Shown piece after piece: positions 13,334 through 25,100 of a DNA stretch of 64,000 nt. Numbering within the stretch: position 1 is the first letter of the stretch; every line of letters begins with the position of its first letter. Below the pieces are notes generated by a model. The model was not told the origin of the DNA. It saw only the letters and a list, made by a program, of their open reading frames with translations, and ran no database searches. Made by a program: the position numbers and the translations under genes. Source of the stretch: Arenicola marina (lineage: Eukaryota > Annelida > Polychaeta > Arenicolidae); NCBI GenBank assembly GCA_964019135.1, contig OZ025249.1, positions 35,601,759 to 35,665,758 on the forward strand. Reading direction: 5' to 3'.

Positions 13334-13426
13334 TAGCCTGAAAGTTCAGATGTTACAGTCTTGACACTTGTTATTAGAGAATAACAAGTGTCAAGATTGT
13401 AACGTCTGAACTTTCATTTCAGGCTA
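13334..13426. mobile_element. 93-bp palindromic MITE, TIR-only form, 9-bp duplication
   Basis: The sequence runs from TAGCCTGAAAGTTCAGA to its near-exact inverse ending TTCAGGCTA, with a short AT-rich turn at about 13372-13380. The flanks are GCCTAGGGG on the left and GCCTGGGGG on the right, a 9-bp target duplication with one mismatch. Its ends match the 408-bp element at 51048-51455, so it is an internally deleted member. The 9-bp duplication suggests a Mutator-like (MULE) family. Confidence 0.75.
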
Positions 13427-13508
13427 GCCTGGGGGCCGGATAGGCCAGTATCAGAGTATAGGCCTAATTGCGCCAAAGCAAGGAAAAACAAGCATGCTTA
13501 TAGTAATT

Positions 13509-13745
13509 GGACCAGTGATTGCGCAGGTACCAGTGATTGCGCAGGTACCAGTGATTGCGCACAAAGAGAAAGGTGGTAAAAATAATATGTAGATTATTTT
13601 AAATTCTACAAAACAGATGTCAATGTAGCTGTCACACATGAAGGCATCTGCCTGGATAAGTTTGGATACAAATTCCTATAAATCAAATCAGATTTCTGCA
13701 AGTGCGCAATCACCAGATCACTGGTACCTGCGCAATCACTGGTCC
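13509..13745. mobile_element. MITE with 29-bp perfect terminal inverted repeats
   Basis: The left end starts GGACCAGTGATTGCGCAGGT and the right end is its exact inverse, ending at 13745. Inside the left end the 18-bp unit ACCAGTGATTGCGCAGGT is tandemly repeated nearly three times. The body is non-coding. A target duplication was not clear by eye. Confidence 0.7.
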
Positions 13746-14719
13746 CCCCGTCATACAACGAAAAGTGGGCCACCCATCCCACATGTTACTCTGTTATTAT
13801 TCCCCAAGTAAGCTTATTAATGAATAGGATTCCCCCAATAATGCGATTGCATGGACATACTCAACAGTTTAAGCCTTGTTTTCCTTTTTCTGCTTTACAT
13901 TTTGTTTTGACTTTCAAGAGCTAAATTAGTAAATGCGGCGTCGACCTTGAACTTCATAGACTAAACGCCGCAAACTATATTATATCCAAATATTCGATGG
14001 GGGAAACAATAGACCGATCGCTTCGCGCTAAGACCCGCCCACTGACGACACCTCGGTCATCGCACGCATAGGCTTATCATTGCGTCGCAAGGGTATCACT
14101 TAACCAGTTTTTTCTCGTCTCGCAAAGCTATAAATAGAGCATAACAACTAAACCGATGGCCACAGAAAGCAAGTTCATTATTCATTTTTTAATTTAAGAT
14201 ACAAAATGCCCCTTTTGCACGGTGTTTTAGCTTAAAAAGCGGGGCTTATCAGATCCTCTTGTTTGTAACTTCAGGACCCACGCGCCATCATGCCGTACAA
14301 CATGACCGGGAGGGGGTGGGGGGGGGGGTCCACGTCTTACCTAGCCGGTTTCAAAACACTATTAGGGATTACGATTTACGTAATATATATGATCGATTTT
14401 TTGCGCGTTTTATAAAAGTTAATAAAAGTTCATTCGACTTACATTTGCCAATTTAATCCATGTTAACCGGTTCGCAGCCGAAGGTGTAGATGTATTAAGG
14501 CTTTGTCGCCTGTAACCGGGCAATTCCTGGCAGATATGACGGCCAAATTTCGGGACTTTGTACTTGTCATTATCAGGTTATATGTCTACTTCAGCCAAAT
14601 AAAATACAAAACTGAGGATAGCAAAGACAGTGTACTCGCTCGCCACGGTCAGTGCGACCGTGACCACGAACGACCAAAGTAAGCAACGCATTTTAGGAAA
14701 GAAAGCAGCAACTGCTTAA

Positions 14720-15119
14720 AGTTGCATGTCGAGTTCTTTCCCGCCAAAACTAAGCCCAGGCAAAATTTATATCAAAATTTGCAGAAAACTCGATTGTTCC
14801 ATTCCATAAATTCAGAAACCTGATAAACCTCGCCGTTTTGGCTGTGGTGTGGCAAACGTGTCTATCCCGCGACACCACAGCACTCTGTCGCGGCACTGCT
14901 ACTTATAACAAAGCATCGCGAAGCACTCAAACTGATGACGTTTACCACTGAAATGAAAATTTGTGGTAAATTGATATCACAGGCAAGGCTAAGAGACACT
15001 ATTTGGCAGTCTGGCATGGGTGGAGTATAGACAAAACCAATCTTGAATGATTGAAGGACTGATTCTTATTTGTATTTTGACCTCTTCAGTTTTGGCGGGA
15101 AAGAGCTCCACATGCAACT
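14720..15119. mobile_element. 400-bp TTAA MITE, copy 1
   Basis: It is flanked by TTAA on both sides (14716-14719 and 15120-15123). The termini start AGTTGCATGTCGAG and end in the inverse, and both ends extend through CTTTCCCGCCAAAACT. It is the same length (400 bp) as copies at 56459-56858 (inverted) and 59017-59416. It has no coding capacity. The TTAA target is typical of piggyBac-type transposases, which is an inference here. Confidence 0.88.
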
Positions 15120-15783
15120 TTAATATAATATATTTTCGCCTCTATTTTCCATGGCCGGAATCTCTACACAATGCGAAAAACACTATATAGTCGAAGCGAC
15201 TGTTTTTGCCTTATTGTTGGAATCCTATTGCTTGTCGAATCGATGGGTTTTGCGGCGTTGTAGTGCCTCAAATATGTTTATGTTATATTTGGCATGTTGA
15301 TTGATTATAACCATCGTTATCATGTAATAAAAAATCAGCAAAATCGAAGCGACAGTTTTGACATAATCTTAGTTTGAAACTTTGGAGGGTAAGACTTATA
15401 TAGTCTAATATCTAATTTTACTAGCTTTCACCGGAACAACCAATCGTCTCTCTATTTATAATTTGACCGCCTTGGACCTAATGAATTATGGAACACGTTG
15501 AAGGCATAGATATATGTACTCCACACATTGTTCTGCCGTATTTACAACATTCGATTGTCGCTATTTTGCGTCAGTGTATGACTTTCATCGATGCATGATT
15601 TCGCATGTAAATTCGTCACGCCACCGTGTTTGTTGTGACCGAGGCCTGTTTCTGACTTTCTGACGTCGCGCACGTGGCTTTTCGCCACCTGATTGGCTGA
15701 AATGCATGTTACACATGGATTAGGAAATAATAAAGCAGTACGTGTGGCTGTTTAAAATATATGGCTCACAAGTTGGTAAGTTG

Positions 15784-16650
15784 CCACCAACGTAAAGGTT
15801 TTGATTAGCACCACACTCATGCAGTTTTCGATGTAGAGTTCTTTCAAAAGTTCCCAGCGCGAAATGTCATAACTATAAGCTTATAATGTTTAAAATATCG
15901 CTGTAGACAACAAGCATTGCGGCGTACGTATGTTAGAACCCAAAACGTCATAGTGACCAAACCGTCATACCTTGGTAGAATGTAATATACAGTTTAAAGT
16001 TTAATTTCAACCATCCCGGTTATCGCCCACACAACCCTGCGTAGCGTTTCTGAAGGAGACTGGGCGGGGCCACTCTAAAGGCTACAGGATTGATTGATTG
16101 ACAATTAGAGACCTCCTGGAGGCCGAACTTTGCGAATTAAGGCGCAGGAAAATAAGGAAATCTAAGGTTACTTGGAATAGAAGGTTCCAAGGGATGGACC
16201 CGGAGGGAGGTGGGGGAGGGGGGGGGGGGGGCGATACCCATATTCCATCGTTTATGAAAGCACTTAAATATATCTGAAACTGAAGAGTTACTGCCTCATA
16301 TATTCATAGCCTCCGTAAACAGACAATGCGATCGAGGCACAGTGTGACACTGTACATTTGCTCCTGGATGGCTCAGACCGTGTGATCTGACGTTTTCGTC
16401 ACCATGACGTTTTGGGCCCTAACATACGTAAACTAAACTCGTAAACGGATTATATGTTTCACATATCAGTGTATATTTTGCCGGCGTTCGACTTCAGGTA
16501 AAGGCGCCGGGATTAAGAATACAGTTTTGCAAACATTTTAGATATTTTAGACATTAGTTATGACATTTTGCAACGGGAGCTTTTGAAAGAACTCTACATC
16601 GAAAAGTGTTGTGCTATTCAAAACCTTTACCTTGGTGGCGGTTTTGATGT
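15784..16650. repeat. Long inverted-repeat element with unique core
   Basis: The arm at about 15784-15975 is inverted at about 16395-16650. Both carry TTCGATGTAGAGTTCTTTCA and the AACGTCATRGTGACSA block. The core (about 16035-16390) contains a run of about 14 G at 16216-16231. The core plus one arm recurs in reverse complement at 62680-63090. It is probably a non-autonomous DNA transposon. The open frame at 16568-16882 crosses its edge and is not a gene. Confidence 0.65.
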
Positions 16651-17354
16651 CATAACTTCAGGGTACCTTATAGCTCGCCCCCCTCTCCCTCAGGCGATCG
16701 AAGCAAGATTTTTAACCGTTTATCATAGGCTAACAGGGTGTTTTATGAAAACAAAAGCCCACTTTGTGCAGATAAATATCTTGACTATCAAAAAATTTAA
16801 TTTTAAGAAAGAGATGGCGGCAACAGGAACTTTCTTTTATCGCAAACCCTTAAATTATCGGCTCTACACACCTTTTTCATGATTTAGCCACGTGCTATTA
16901 ACACGTCACAGCACAGTCGTTTGCTTTTGGCTTTTGTGGTGAGGCGAAACGATTTCTTTTTGTTGCATTTAGACACTTTGCACCGCCGAACCCTTCACAT
17001 TATCTTAACACTAGGCCTATCAAAATTTGGGCGGGATTGTCACCTGTTGTTGTGATAAGCCGATAGGCAAAAACCATCGCAACGCCAACGACTCGGTCAC
17101 GGTCTGGTGATCAATTATTAGCCCAGTAAACTTGACCCTTCTGCCAACAAGCTGATAGGCCTACTGTCTGTTGATAGGCAGAAGGCCTACACCCCCGTTA
17201 GGGCCCGTTAGGGTTGAGGTCGTGAGGGCTATGCATAAGGGGGGCATCAGGGCTAGTGATCAATTGTTTTCATGATGGAACAGTTGAACGCGGCTAGGCT
17301 GAAAATCAAATGTTAAATGTTGTGAGATAGTCTGAGGGATTGACATGGCATTAA

Positions 17355-17920
17355 AGTCAGTCATAAACGCTGTAGCACATCGTTTCGGCCCATATTTTTC
17401 ACGAATTTGTCAAGATCGCTCTAAAAATCACTAACGTGAGAGAGCAACACTGAAATTTTAATGATACCAAACTTACGTGTGTACTGCAAAGTTATCCTTT
17501 TTTAGGATACAAATAATATTTCTCCATGCTGACACTCCATTGCCAACAGACACTTTGTTGCAAATAGACTAAATCACAGACAATGAAATGCTCTATAGTT
17601 GCCATAGCGGGTGTGGCTGGTATAAATATAGAGTATCCATTGTTTAGAGTACATTCAGGCGCCATAGCAACTACTTCATCTTATGACGTGTGTTTTAGTA
17701 TATTTGCGAAACTGTATTTGCTGCCAATGGAGTGTCAGCATTGAGAAATATTGTTTGTGTCTTAAAAAAGGATAACATTGCAGTACACACATAAGTTTGG
17801 TATCATTAAAATTGCACAGTGTTGCTTTCTCACATCAGTGATTTTTAGAGCGATTGCGACAAATTCGTGGAAAATATGGGCTGAAACAACATGCTACAGC
17901 ATTTATGACTTTGACTTTAG
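17355..17920. mobile_element. 566-bp TTAA-flanked element with about 190-bp terminal inverted repeats
   Basis: TTAA lies on both sides (17351-17354 and 17921-17924). The arms at 17355-17545 and about 17730-17920 are inverted copies; shared blocks include ATGCTGTAGCA-type ends, GATTTTTAGAGCGAT and the TGACACTCCATTG block. The centre at about 17640 contains TATAAATATAGAG. It is non-coding. Confidence 0.75.
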
Positions 17921-17924
17921 TTAA

Positions 17925-19179
17925 TGCATAGATAATACTTAATATAGATAGGTGCTACCTAAAATGTGAGCGTATATATATTTATTCAGCTATTTGGATA
18001 CATCAAGATCAATATTCCTAATAAATCCCACATTGGCTTGCTATAATGCATATCTTTAGCGGGATGACAGAAAATGTGCATGTGCTTGTGGCATATCATT
18101 CAGTTGCTTAGAAACACATTATGTTGTCATTTTTCCAATATTTGGATGTCACAACTACTCCATATTATAGCTGTGACAAAGTCTCTATTTCTGTTTTAGA
18201 GCGTTAAATTTGTCTTGTTAATAAATTATAAAATATAAGGGAGCGTCTGCGAGAGGTAATTCTTGTGTTAAATGAGCAAGTTTCATTGACATGTATATAT
18301 ATGCTTTACAGTAATCAATCTTTGACGATAAAACAAACAAAAAACAGGCATGCATTCATAATATATGATCTCTTCCGCTTTCCCCAGTGGATGTTGACTT
18401 TACCAAAGGTAGATTTTACCAACTCATAGCAGTATGGAATTCAGATATATATTTTATCATTTTTTTTATGAGTGTGTTATCTAAAGAGGTCGCTGTGCTT
18501 GCTATGATCTATAGTTACTATCAATACCTCAGACTGTCTCACGACATTAGTAGCTGATTTTCAGGCTAACATAGCCCTAACCTTGTTGCATTCTTCGAGG
18601 GAACAATTGAAGAGATAGGTTTTTTCATGAAAAGACAGCTTAAATGGTGATAAATCCTCAGTTAAAGCTGCTTATCAAGCTGATTGGGTTTCCCTGTTTT
18701 TACTGCTCAGAAGAATAAGAAATATATTATTTAATCAATTTGATCTATACTATTTCACAAATATTTCAACATGGACCATGTTCAGCGATTGGTGGGCTGC
18801 TGCCATGTTTAATCAACACTTGCCCATTGCCTTAAATTAATTCCAGTATATCCTAAAGCGTATCCCAGAGGTGGCTTAATTAAAGTATGTACCACTTCAT
18901 CTATCACATGTCATAAAAATTGCACATCATAATAAGGCAATGAGGCAATCATTTATAAAGATGTGTGCCTGTAGACATTTATCGCAATTAGAATCGACCA
19001 CATATATATACATACCATTCATTTTGAAAATGTGTCAGTGTATGTTTTGTGTCATTTAGATGTTTTAATTAAATATTACTAAGACTGCTAATATTACTAT
19101 TTCACATTTTCACAGCCTTGTGATTAATGTATTTTTCTTCTTGAATAGATTTCATGCAGAGTGAGAAAACAAGATCAAG
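17925..19179. other. Spacer upstream of alpha-mannosidase II start codon
   Basis: No gene is seen. Because TTCTTGAATAG and TTTCATGCAG just before the ATG look like splice acceptors, the MAN2A 5' UTR probably begins further upstream. A CACGTG E-box and an inverted CCAAT box (GATTGGCT) at about 15670-15700 are candidate promoter elements, weakly supported. Confidence 0.35.
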
Positions 19180-22100
19180 ATGAAGCGTTATCTAGCAATT
19201 CTGGGAGCGGCTATGTTCTTTGTAGCATGTGTATCCCTGTACCTCATGATGGAAAGTGTCTCCCTCCCTGGAAGTCGGAACCTGGATGCTGATAGTGTAA
19301 GTTCCACAGAACTCCCTGAATTTTATGTGATATATACCTGTATGTTGAACTGATTGTATCTGGAATACCGGTACTATAAATAATACAAGAAACTCTGCTT
19401 GCATGATCATTTCAAATGCTGGACTTACTGGTATTCAACTTTCCAAACTCAGTGATAGGTATGCGTCCTGCATAATTTAATCACAAATTTTAAATGAAGC
19501 AGTTCATTGAGCTGTATTAGTATTTGTCGGATGTCCCATAATTTGAGGAGCTCTGGGGCACTGGGACCCACCCACTGGCCTAGCTATCATAATCACTGCA
19601 AACTTTGGAAGTATATTTATTGCTGACCAAACAATTGTAAACAATTTGTAGTGGCTTGTGAATACAATTTTTTTAGCAAGATATTATATTATCATAACAG
19701 CGTGATGTTGCTGCAATTGAGGCCAAGATCAAGCAAATAGAAAATGATCTCCAAAGAAATCATAAAACTATCAAGCTCATCAAAGATACTGTAAAGGACT
19801 TGGCCAATGGAGACACAAAGAATATTGATCAGCTACAAAAGGTGAATTTTTGCATTTATCATTTCATAGTTGATACTAGGCAGGCACACTGGCAGGTTTA
19901 ATTTTTTTTCTTTAGACATATTTGGCCTATAGATTAGGTTTTAAAAATAAAACAACTGGACAGACATTTATTAGCATTTCATTATGTTTTACAGATTATG
20001 GTTATAGTTGTTTTAGCATTTGTTTTGCTGAATCTAGGGCATAAGAAAATGTCAAAAAAAGTGTCCTTTCTTTCGATGTTACAGGTTTTGGGTGATCTTA
20101 ACGTACAGGACAGCCCTTTGGATCAACCTAAGTCCCCAAGTGGAAGCTATAGTATAAAAGGAGCCAATATAACAAGAGATGCCCTGCATGTACCTGCTGA
20201 GATGTGCAGTTTTGCAAACGAAGTTCCACAGAAAACGGATGTTCAGGTATTTATAAAATATAGGATAATTATTTGGAGAAAGAAAGTAATGTGGTGTCTT
20301 TTTTTCCTTAAAGAGGGCTTAATATTGTGTCCTTATGACATAAATTCGGTTTATCGACGAATCCCGGCTTAAACCGGCTAAAGTCAGGGTAACTTTTAAT
20401 ATTCCAATACATTTATCTATATCATGCAGATTGGGTAGAGGCAACAATTAAAACCTCAATAGTGTGCATAATGTGAGGAGCCTACTGTAGAAAGGTTATG
20501 TATGGCAGTATACCTAACCATAATAATTTTGCTTTATTGGCGGGCCGGGATGAATCTTTTATCTCGACTGTTCATGTTACTTGTTGGTTACAAATTGTAT
20601 AATATATTGAAGTATGCCTCTGGCTGAGTGGTGACATTGAGGGAAAGTTATATAATTCGGTATTTCAGATGCTTGATGTATTTGACATTTTGCCATTTGA
20701 CAACCCTGGTGGTGGTGTGTGGACACAAGGTTTTCCAATATCCTACAGTGTGGACCAGTGGCGGACCGAGCCATTGAAGATATTTGTTGTTCCTCATTCA
20801 CATACTGATCCAGGTATGTATCTTTTCTGCTTCATATTATTATGTGGTAGTACCTGTGTTTTGGTAATTCATATTTTCTGTGTGTTTATGTTTTTATCAT
20901 TCGTTATTACACTTTTAAGTGCTCTGTCACTTAGGTATTTGTTTATATTTATTATGTAAATATTTAAATTTTGAAATTGTGTGTTTCAGGCTGGATAAAG
21001 ACATTTGATCGATACTATGCGGAGCAGACGCGACACATTCTGGACAACATGGTTGATAAACTGGAAACTTATCCAAAAATGCGATTCATCTATGCAGAAA
21101 TGTCGTTCTTTTCCCTCTGGTGGCATGAAATTGACAGCCGCAAGAAGGATCGGGTGAAGAAGTGAGTACCGGTTTTCAACGCTTGAATCTCTTCAAGCCA
21201 GATCTTATGAAAGATACAGAATATTTCCGGGATAATCCTTCCTTTGTAGTGATTGTCACATTAGTATCGCACTCCTCGCATTTATTGATGTCGGCCATAA
21301 GTTAGGTGCACTTACACATGTATGTAAGTGTCCAACATAAGGGAGTAATACCGGTACAGGAAATTTTTGTTATCACAATTCAGGACAGTTTTCCAACATG
21401 ATTCATGTGTTTACCATTCTGTAGGATTGCTCTTTAGGAGAGGGACGAAGGGCCGGCCCGATAGCTCAGTGGGTTAGATCGCTCGCTTTGAGTGCTCTGG
21501 CCACCTGATAGCCTAATGGCACGTTGATCGGTGATTCGCGCCCCGCTGTGGCCATGTCTTTGTGGTCGCAGGATAATGATCCCATATCCTTCTTCGCAAA
21601 GAGTAGGGGGTTACCCCGGGGACATGGCTCCACTCTCCCTTCCTTCTCCATTGACGCGATATGACCAAAAGTGGCTAAAGCGTCCTGAATATACAACCTA
21701 CCGTAAGAAAGATAACAAATTTTCACGGAATTGTTTTCTTTTTCACCAGGCTGATCGCGGAAAACCGCTTTGAGATAGTCACAGGAGGTTGGGTAATGGC
21801 AGATGAAGCGAATGCGCACTACTTTGCTATGTTGGACCAGATGATCGAGGGAAACCAGTGGCTTCTCAACCAAGTTGGTATGTAGTTTTTTTGTAAATTA
21901 TTGACACCTAAGGTAAAGGGAAAGATAACTTCCAAAATATATATTTAGTACTCCAAATACATGGTTATCAATGTGTATGAACTAGTGCTTGTATTATGCC
22001 GTTCAACTACTCTAAAGAAGACGTAGCTGCAATCTTGGTTCAATGCATGTCCAATTTTTCTTAGCGACAACTCTTGCATGTAAGGATAATGAAATACAGC

Positions 22101-25100
22101 TAGCCTGCTGATTTCTAATTAAAGGAATACCGATGAAAAAAGTGTTGCACGTTATTAAAGCTGCTTATACAGCAATTTTCCACTTTTATTATGACTTTCG
22201 AAATATTTACAACATGCCTTTTTATTTATTAGACGTAACATATTTGTATTTAGGCGATAAGGACCTCAATATATGATTTATATTTAGATTGAAAATGTTT
22301 CTCGGAGAAAGCATTGCTGTATGAGTAACTTTAATGTGTTCTTATGTCCGCTATATTGCTTGTTGCCATTATTGAAAATATTTACTCTCATGCTATGATG
22401 TTTTGGTTTGACTATGCTTAATATGTTCTGTTTTGTTCTGGTGCGCAGGTGTCAAACCAAGGAGCGGTTGGGCTATTGATCCATTCGGCCATTCTCCGAC
22501 GATGGCATATCTCCTGAAACGAATGGGTTTTCACAGCATGCTCATCCAGCGGGTCCATTACTCCGTCAAGAAGTACCTTGCGCAAAACAAGCAACTTGAA
22601 TTTATGTGGCGACAGAATTGGGGTGAGAAAGAACTGCATATCGTAAATCGTGGTTGCAGCTTAGCAAATGTTTTACTATGCATTCGGAACTGGGGCAAGC
22701 AATTTGGTTTTATAGGCTATATTTTATATTGACGTCTAAAATATGATGTGAATTCGGCTAATGTTAAATTACAAAAAAGGGAAAACCTTGCCACATTAAT
22801 AGGTTTCGATTGCAAACGATCTTAGGCTGTTATTTGCTTCGACAGATTTGGGAGGTCAGACAGATATGTTCTGCCACATGATGCCATTCTATAGTTACGA
22901 CGTGCCTCACACCTGCGGTCCGGACCCGAAGATCTGCTGTCAGTTTGATTTCAAGCGTTTACCTGGTGGCCGGATAGCCTGCCCGTGGAAAGTGCCACCA
23001 ACGCCCATTGGAGATACCAATGTTGAAGACAGGTAGAATCAGATTTGTTAATCATAGAGAGCATCATATAACCATGCATTAAAATATTTTTTATCAATCT
23101 CTATTGCTATTGTCTAATATCGATCATTCTTTTGGTTTTGTACTTTGTAAATATGTTACTGTTCTACGTTCTTGACTCTCTAGCAAATGGAGGAATAAAG
23201 CACATACATTCGTTCATAAAACCAAATTGAAACATAAATGTAGAAAAGTAATTTTTGCATTAATTTAATTTGTATACATTATTACTGCGAATTGTTGCAG
23301 AGCCAAGATTCTACTAGACCAATATCGAAAGAAAAGTCAGTTGTATCAGAGCAATGTGGTGTTAATTCCTTTGGGCGATGACTTTCGCTATGACAAGGCT
23401 AATGAGTGGGACCAGCAGTACCAGAACTACCAAAAACTGTTTGACTACATGAATAGCAGAAATGACTGGCACGTGCAGGTTTGTACAGCATCTTTAATTT
23501 TGATAACATGACAGACGTTGTTATATCGTCAAATGCTATTAAATAAAAAAATATTGTCATAGCGTCAATCAATTTCTTTGGTTGTTAATATTGGGCAATG
23601 TTAATGTTATAGCCAAGATGGTGATGTCAAGTGGTTTATGTTAACAGTTTCTCTCGAAACGTCCCTCCTTTTCCAACCATCTACGCAAAAATGGGACACC
23701 TTGTGTAAGGTATACATTAAATATCCAAAGAAAAAGAGTATTATCCAGGGAATATCTTCCGTTAATTCTTACTATTTCCGAGACACGACACGCATGTTAA
23801 CGCTTGAAACACTACCGAATAACATCGGTTTTTGTTTTGATATTTAAGGCGCAGTTCGGGACGCTATCGGACTACTTCAGCGAAATCTACTCCCGCACAG
23901 AAACAGTTCCTGGCAAGTCTCCGCCGCAGTACCCGGTCCTAAGCGGTGACTTTTTCACGTACTCTGACAGGGAAGACAACTACTGGAGTGGTTACTACAC
24001 ATCTAGACCTTTTTACAAGAGACTTGACAGGGAACTTGAAGCGCATCTCCGGTAAGTACAGACGTGCCAGGCTTCCGATAAACGAAAGTAAAGATTTTCT
24101 GAAAAAAAGAGTTAAAGAATACGTTTAAGGTAAGTGGTCAAAGGCACTGTTAAGTGTGATCTATTAAGCTGGACGTTTATTTTTAAAATAAAACTGAATC
24201 TGTGTACGTAAGTCCTGTGTGAAATTTGTTCAGATGTTGATTTACGGACGCTGTTCGTTTTTTTTCCGTTTTTAGGGGTGCAGAGATACTGTTTTCTTTG
24301 GCTGTATTTCACTCTCGGTCGTTGGGTGTAAAAGGCTTCCCAGAAGGTCAACTGATGAAACATCTTGTCGGCGCACGGCGTAGTCTTGGCCTCTTTCAGC
24401 ACCACGATGGTATAACTGGCACTGCCAAGGACTTTGTCGTCGTCGATTACGGACAAAAGTAAGTGTTCTTTAATATTTAGTAAATGCTGACCATGGTCAC
24501 GATTTCAACCTGACCCACATGTGTACGTATATCAGAGATTACATGATGCAGTAAAATGACTTTTAATGGCGGATGCATTATTCTGACCGATAACGTATAA
24601 TATGTGTTATATAGTTTCAGTTATTCGTATTTGAAACAATATGTAATACTATATACAGTCATAATATTCGTCATGAGGAAGAAGATTGCTTCCAATCTGT
24701 ATAAGTAAATTTTACTCTTTTACGTTATGACGCATTAGAAACGTTGTAAAATTCGGTACCATGCGTTTCTTTATTACATATATATTGATGTCTGTAGAAT
24801 GCTGGATGCTATGATGAACACGAAGCGAGTGATTGTGGACTCAGCCCATTTCCTCATGCTACAAGATAAGAGCAAGTTCGTTTATAGTGATTCGAGACAC
24901 TTCTTTGATTTGGTGAGTTACGTGTTCCGTTCTGTTTTGATTAAATATGTGGTTTCTGAACATTATTCCCTTACTTGCTTATATAACAGTTACCTGTTCC
25001 GTTCTGTTTTGATTGAATATATGTGTTCTGAACATAATTCCCTTACTTGCATATATAACACGTTTGTATTTTGACAATGGTCGACGCTTTTCCCTTCGTG

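Noticed and set aside
16568..16882. 104-codon open frame
   Set aside because: It starts inside the right arm of an inverted-repeat element and has no recognisable domain.
21454..21530. Functional tRNA gene
   Set aside because: There is a good A box but a degenerate B box and no cloverleaf; a SINE is more likely.
21466..21873. 135-codon minus-strand open frame
   Set aside because: It is antisense to MAN2A exon 6 and crosses the SINE.
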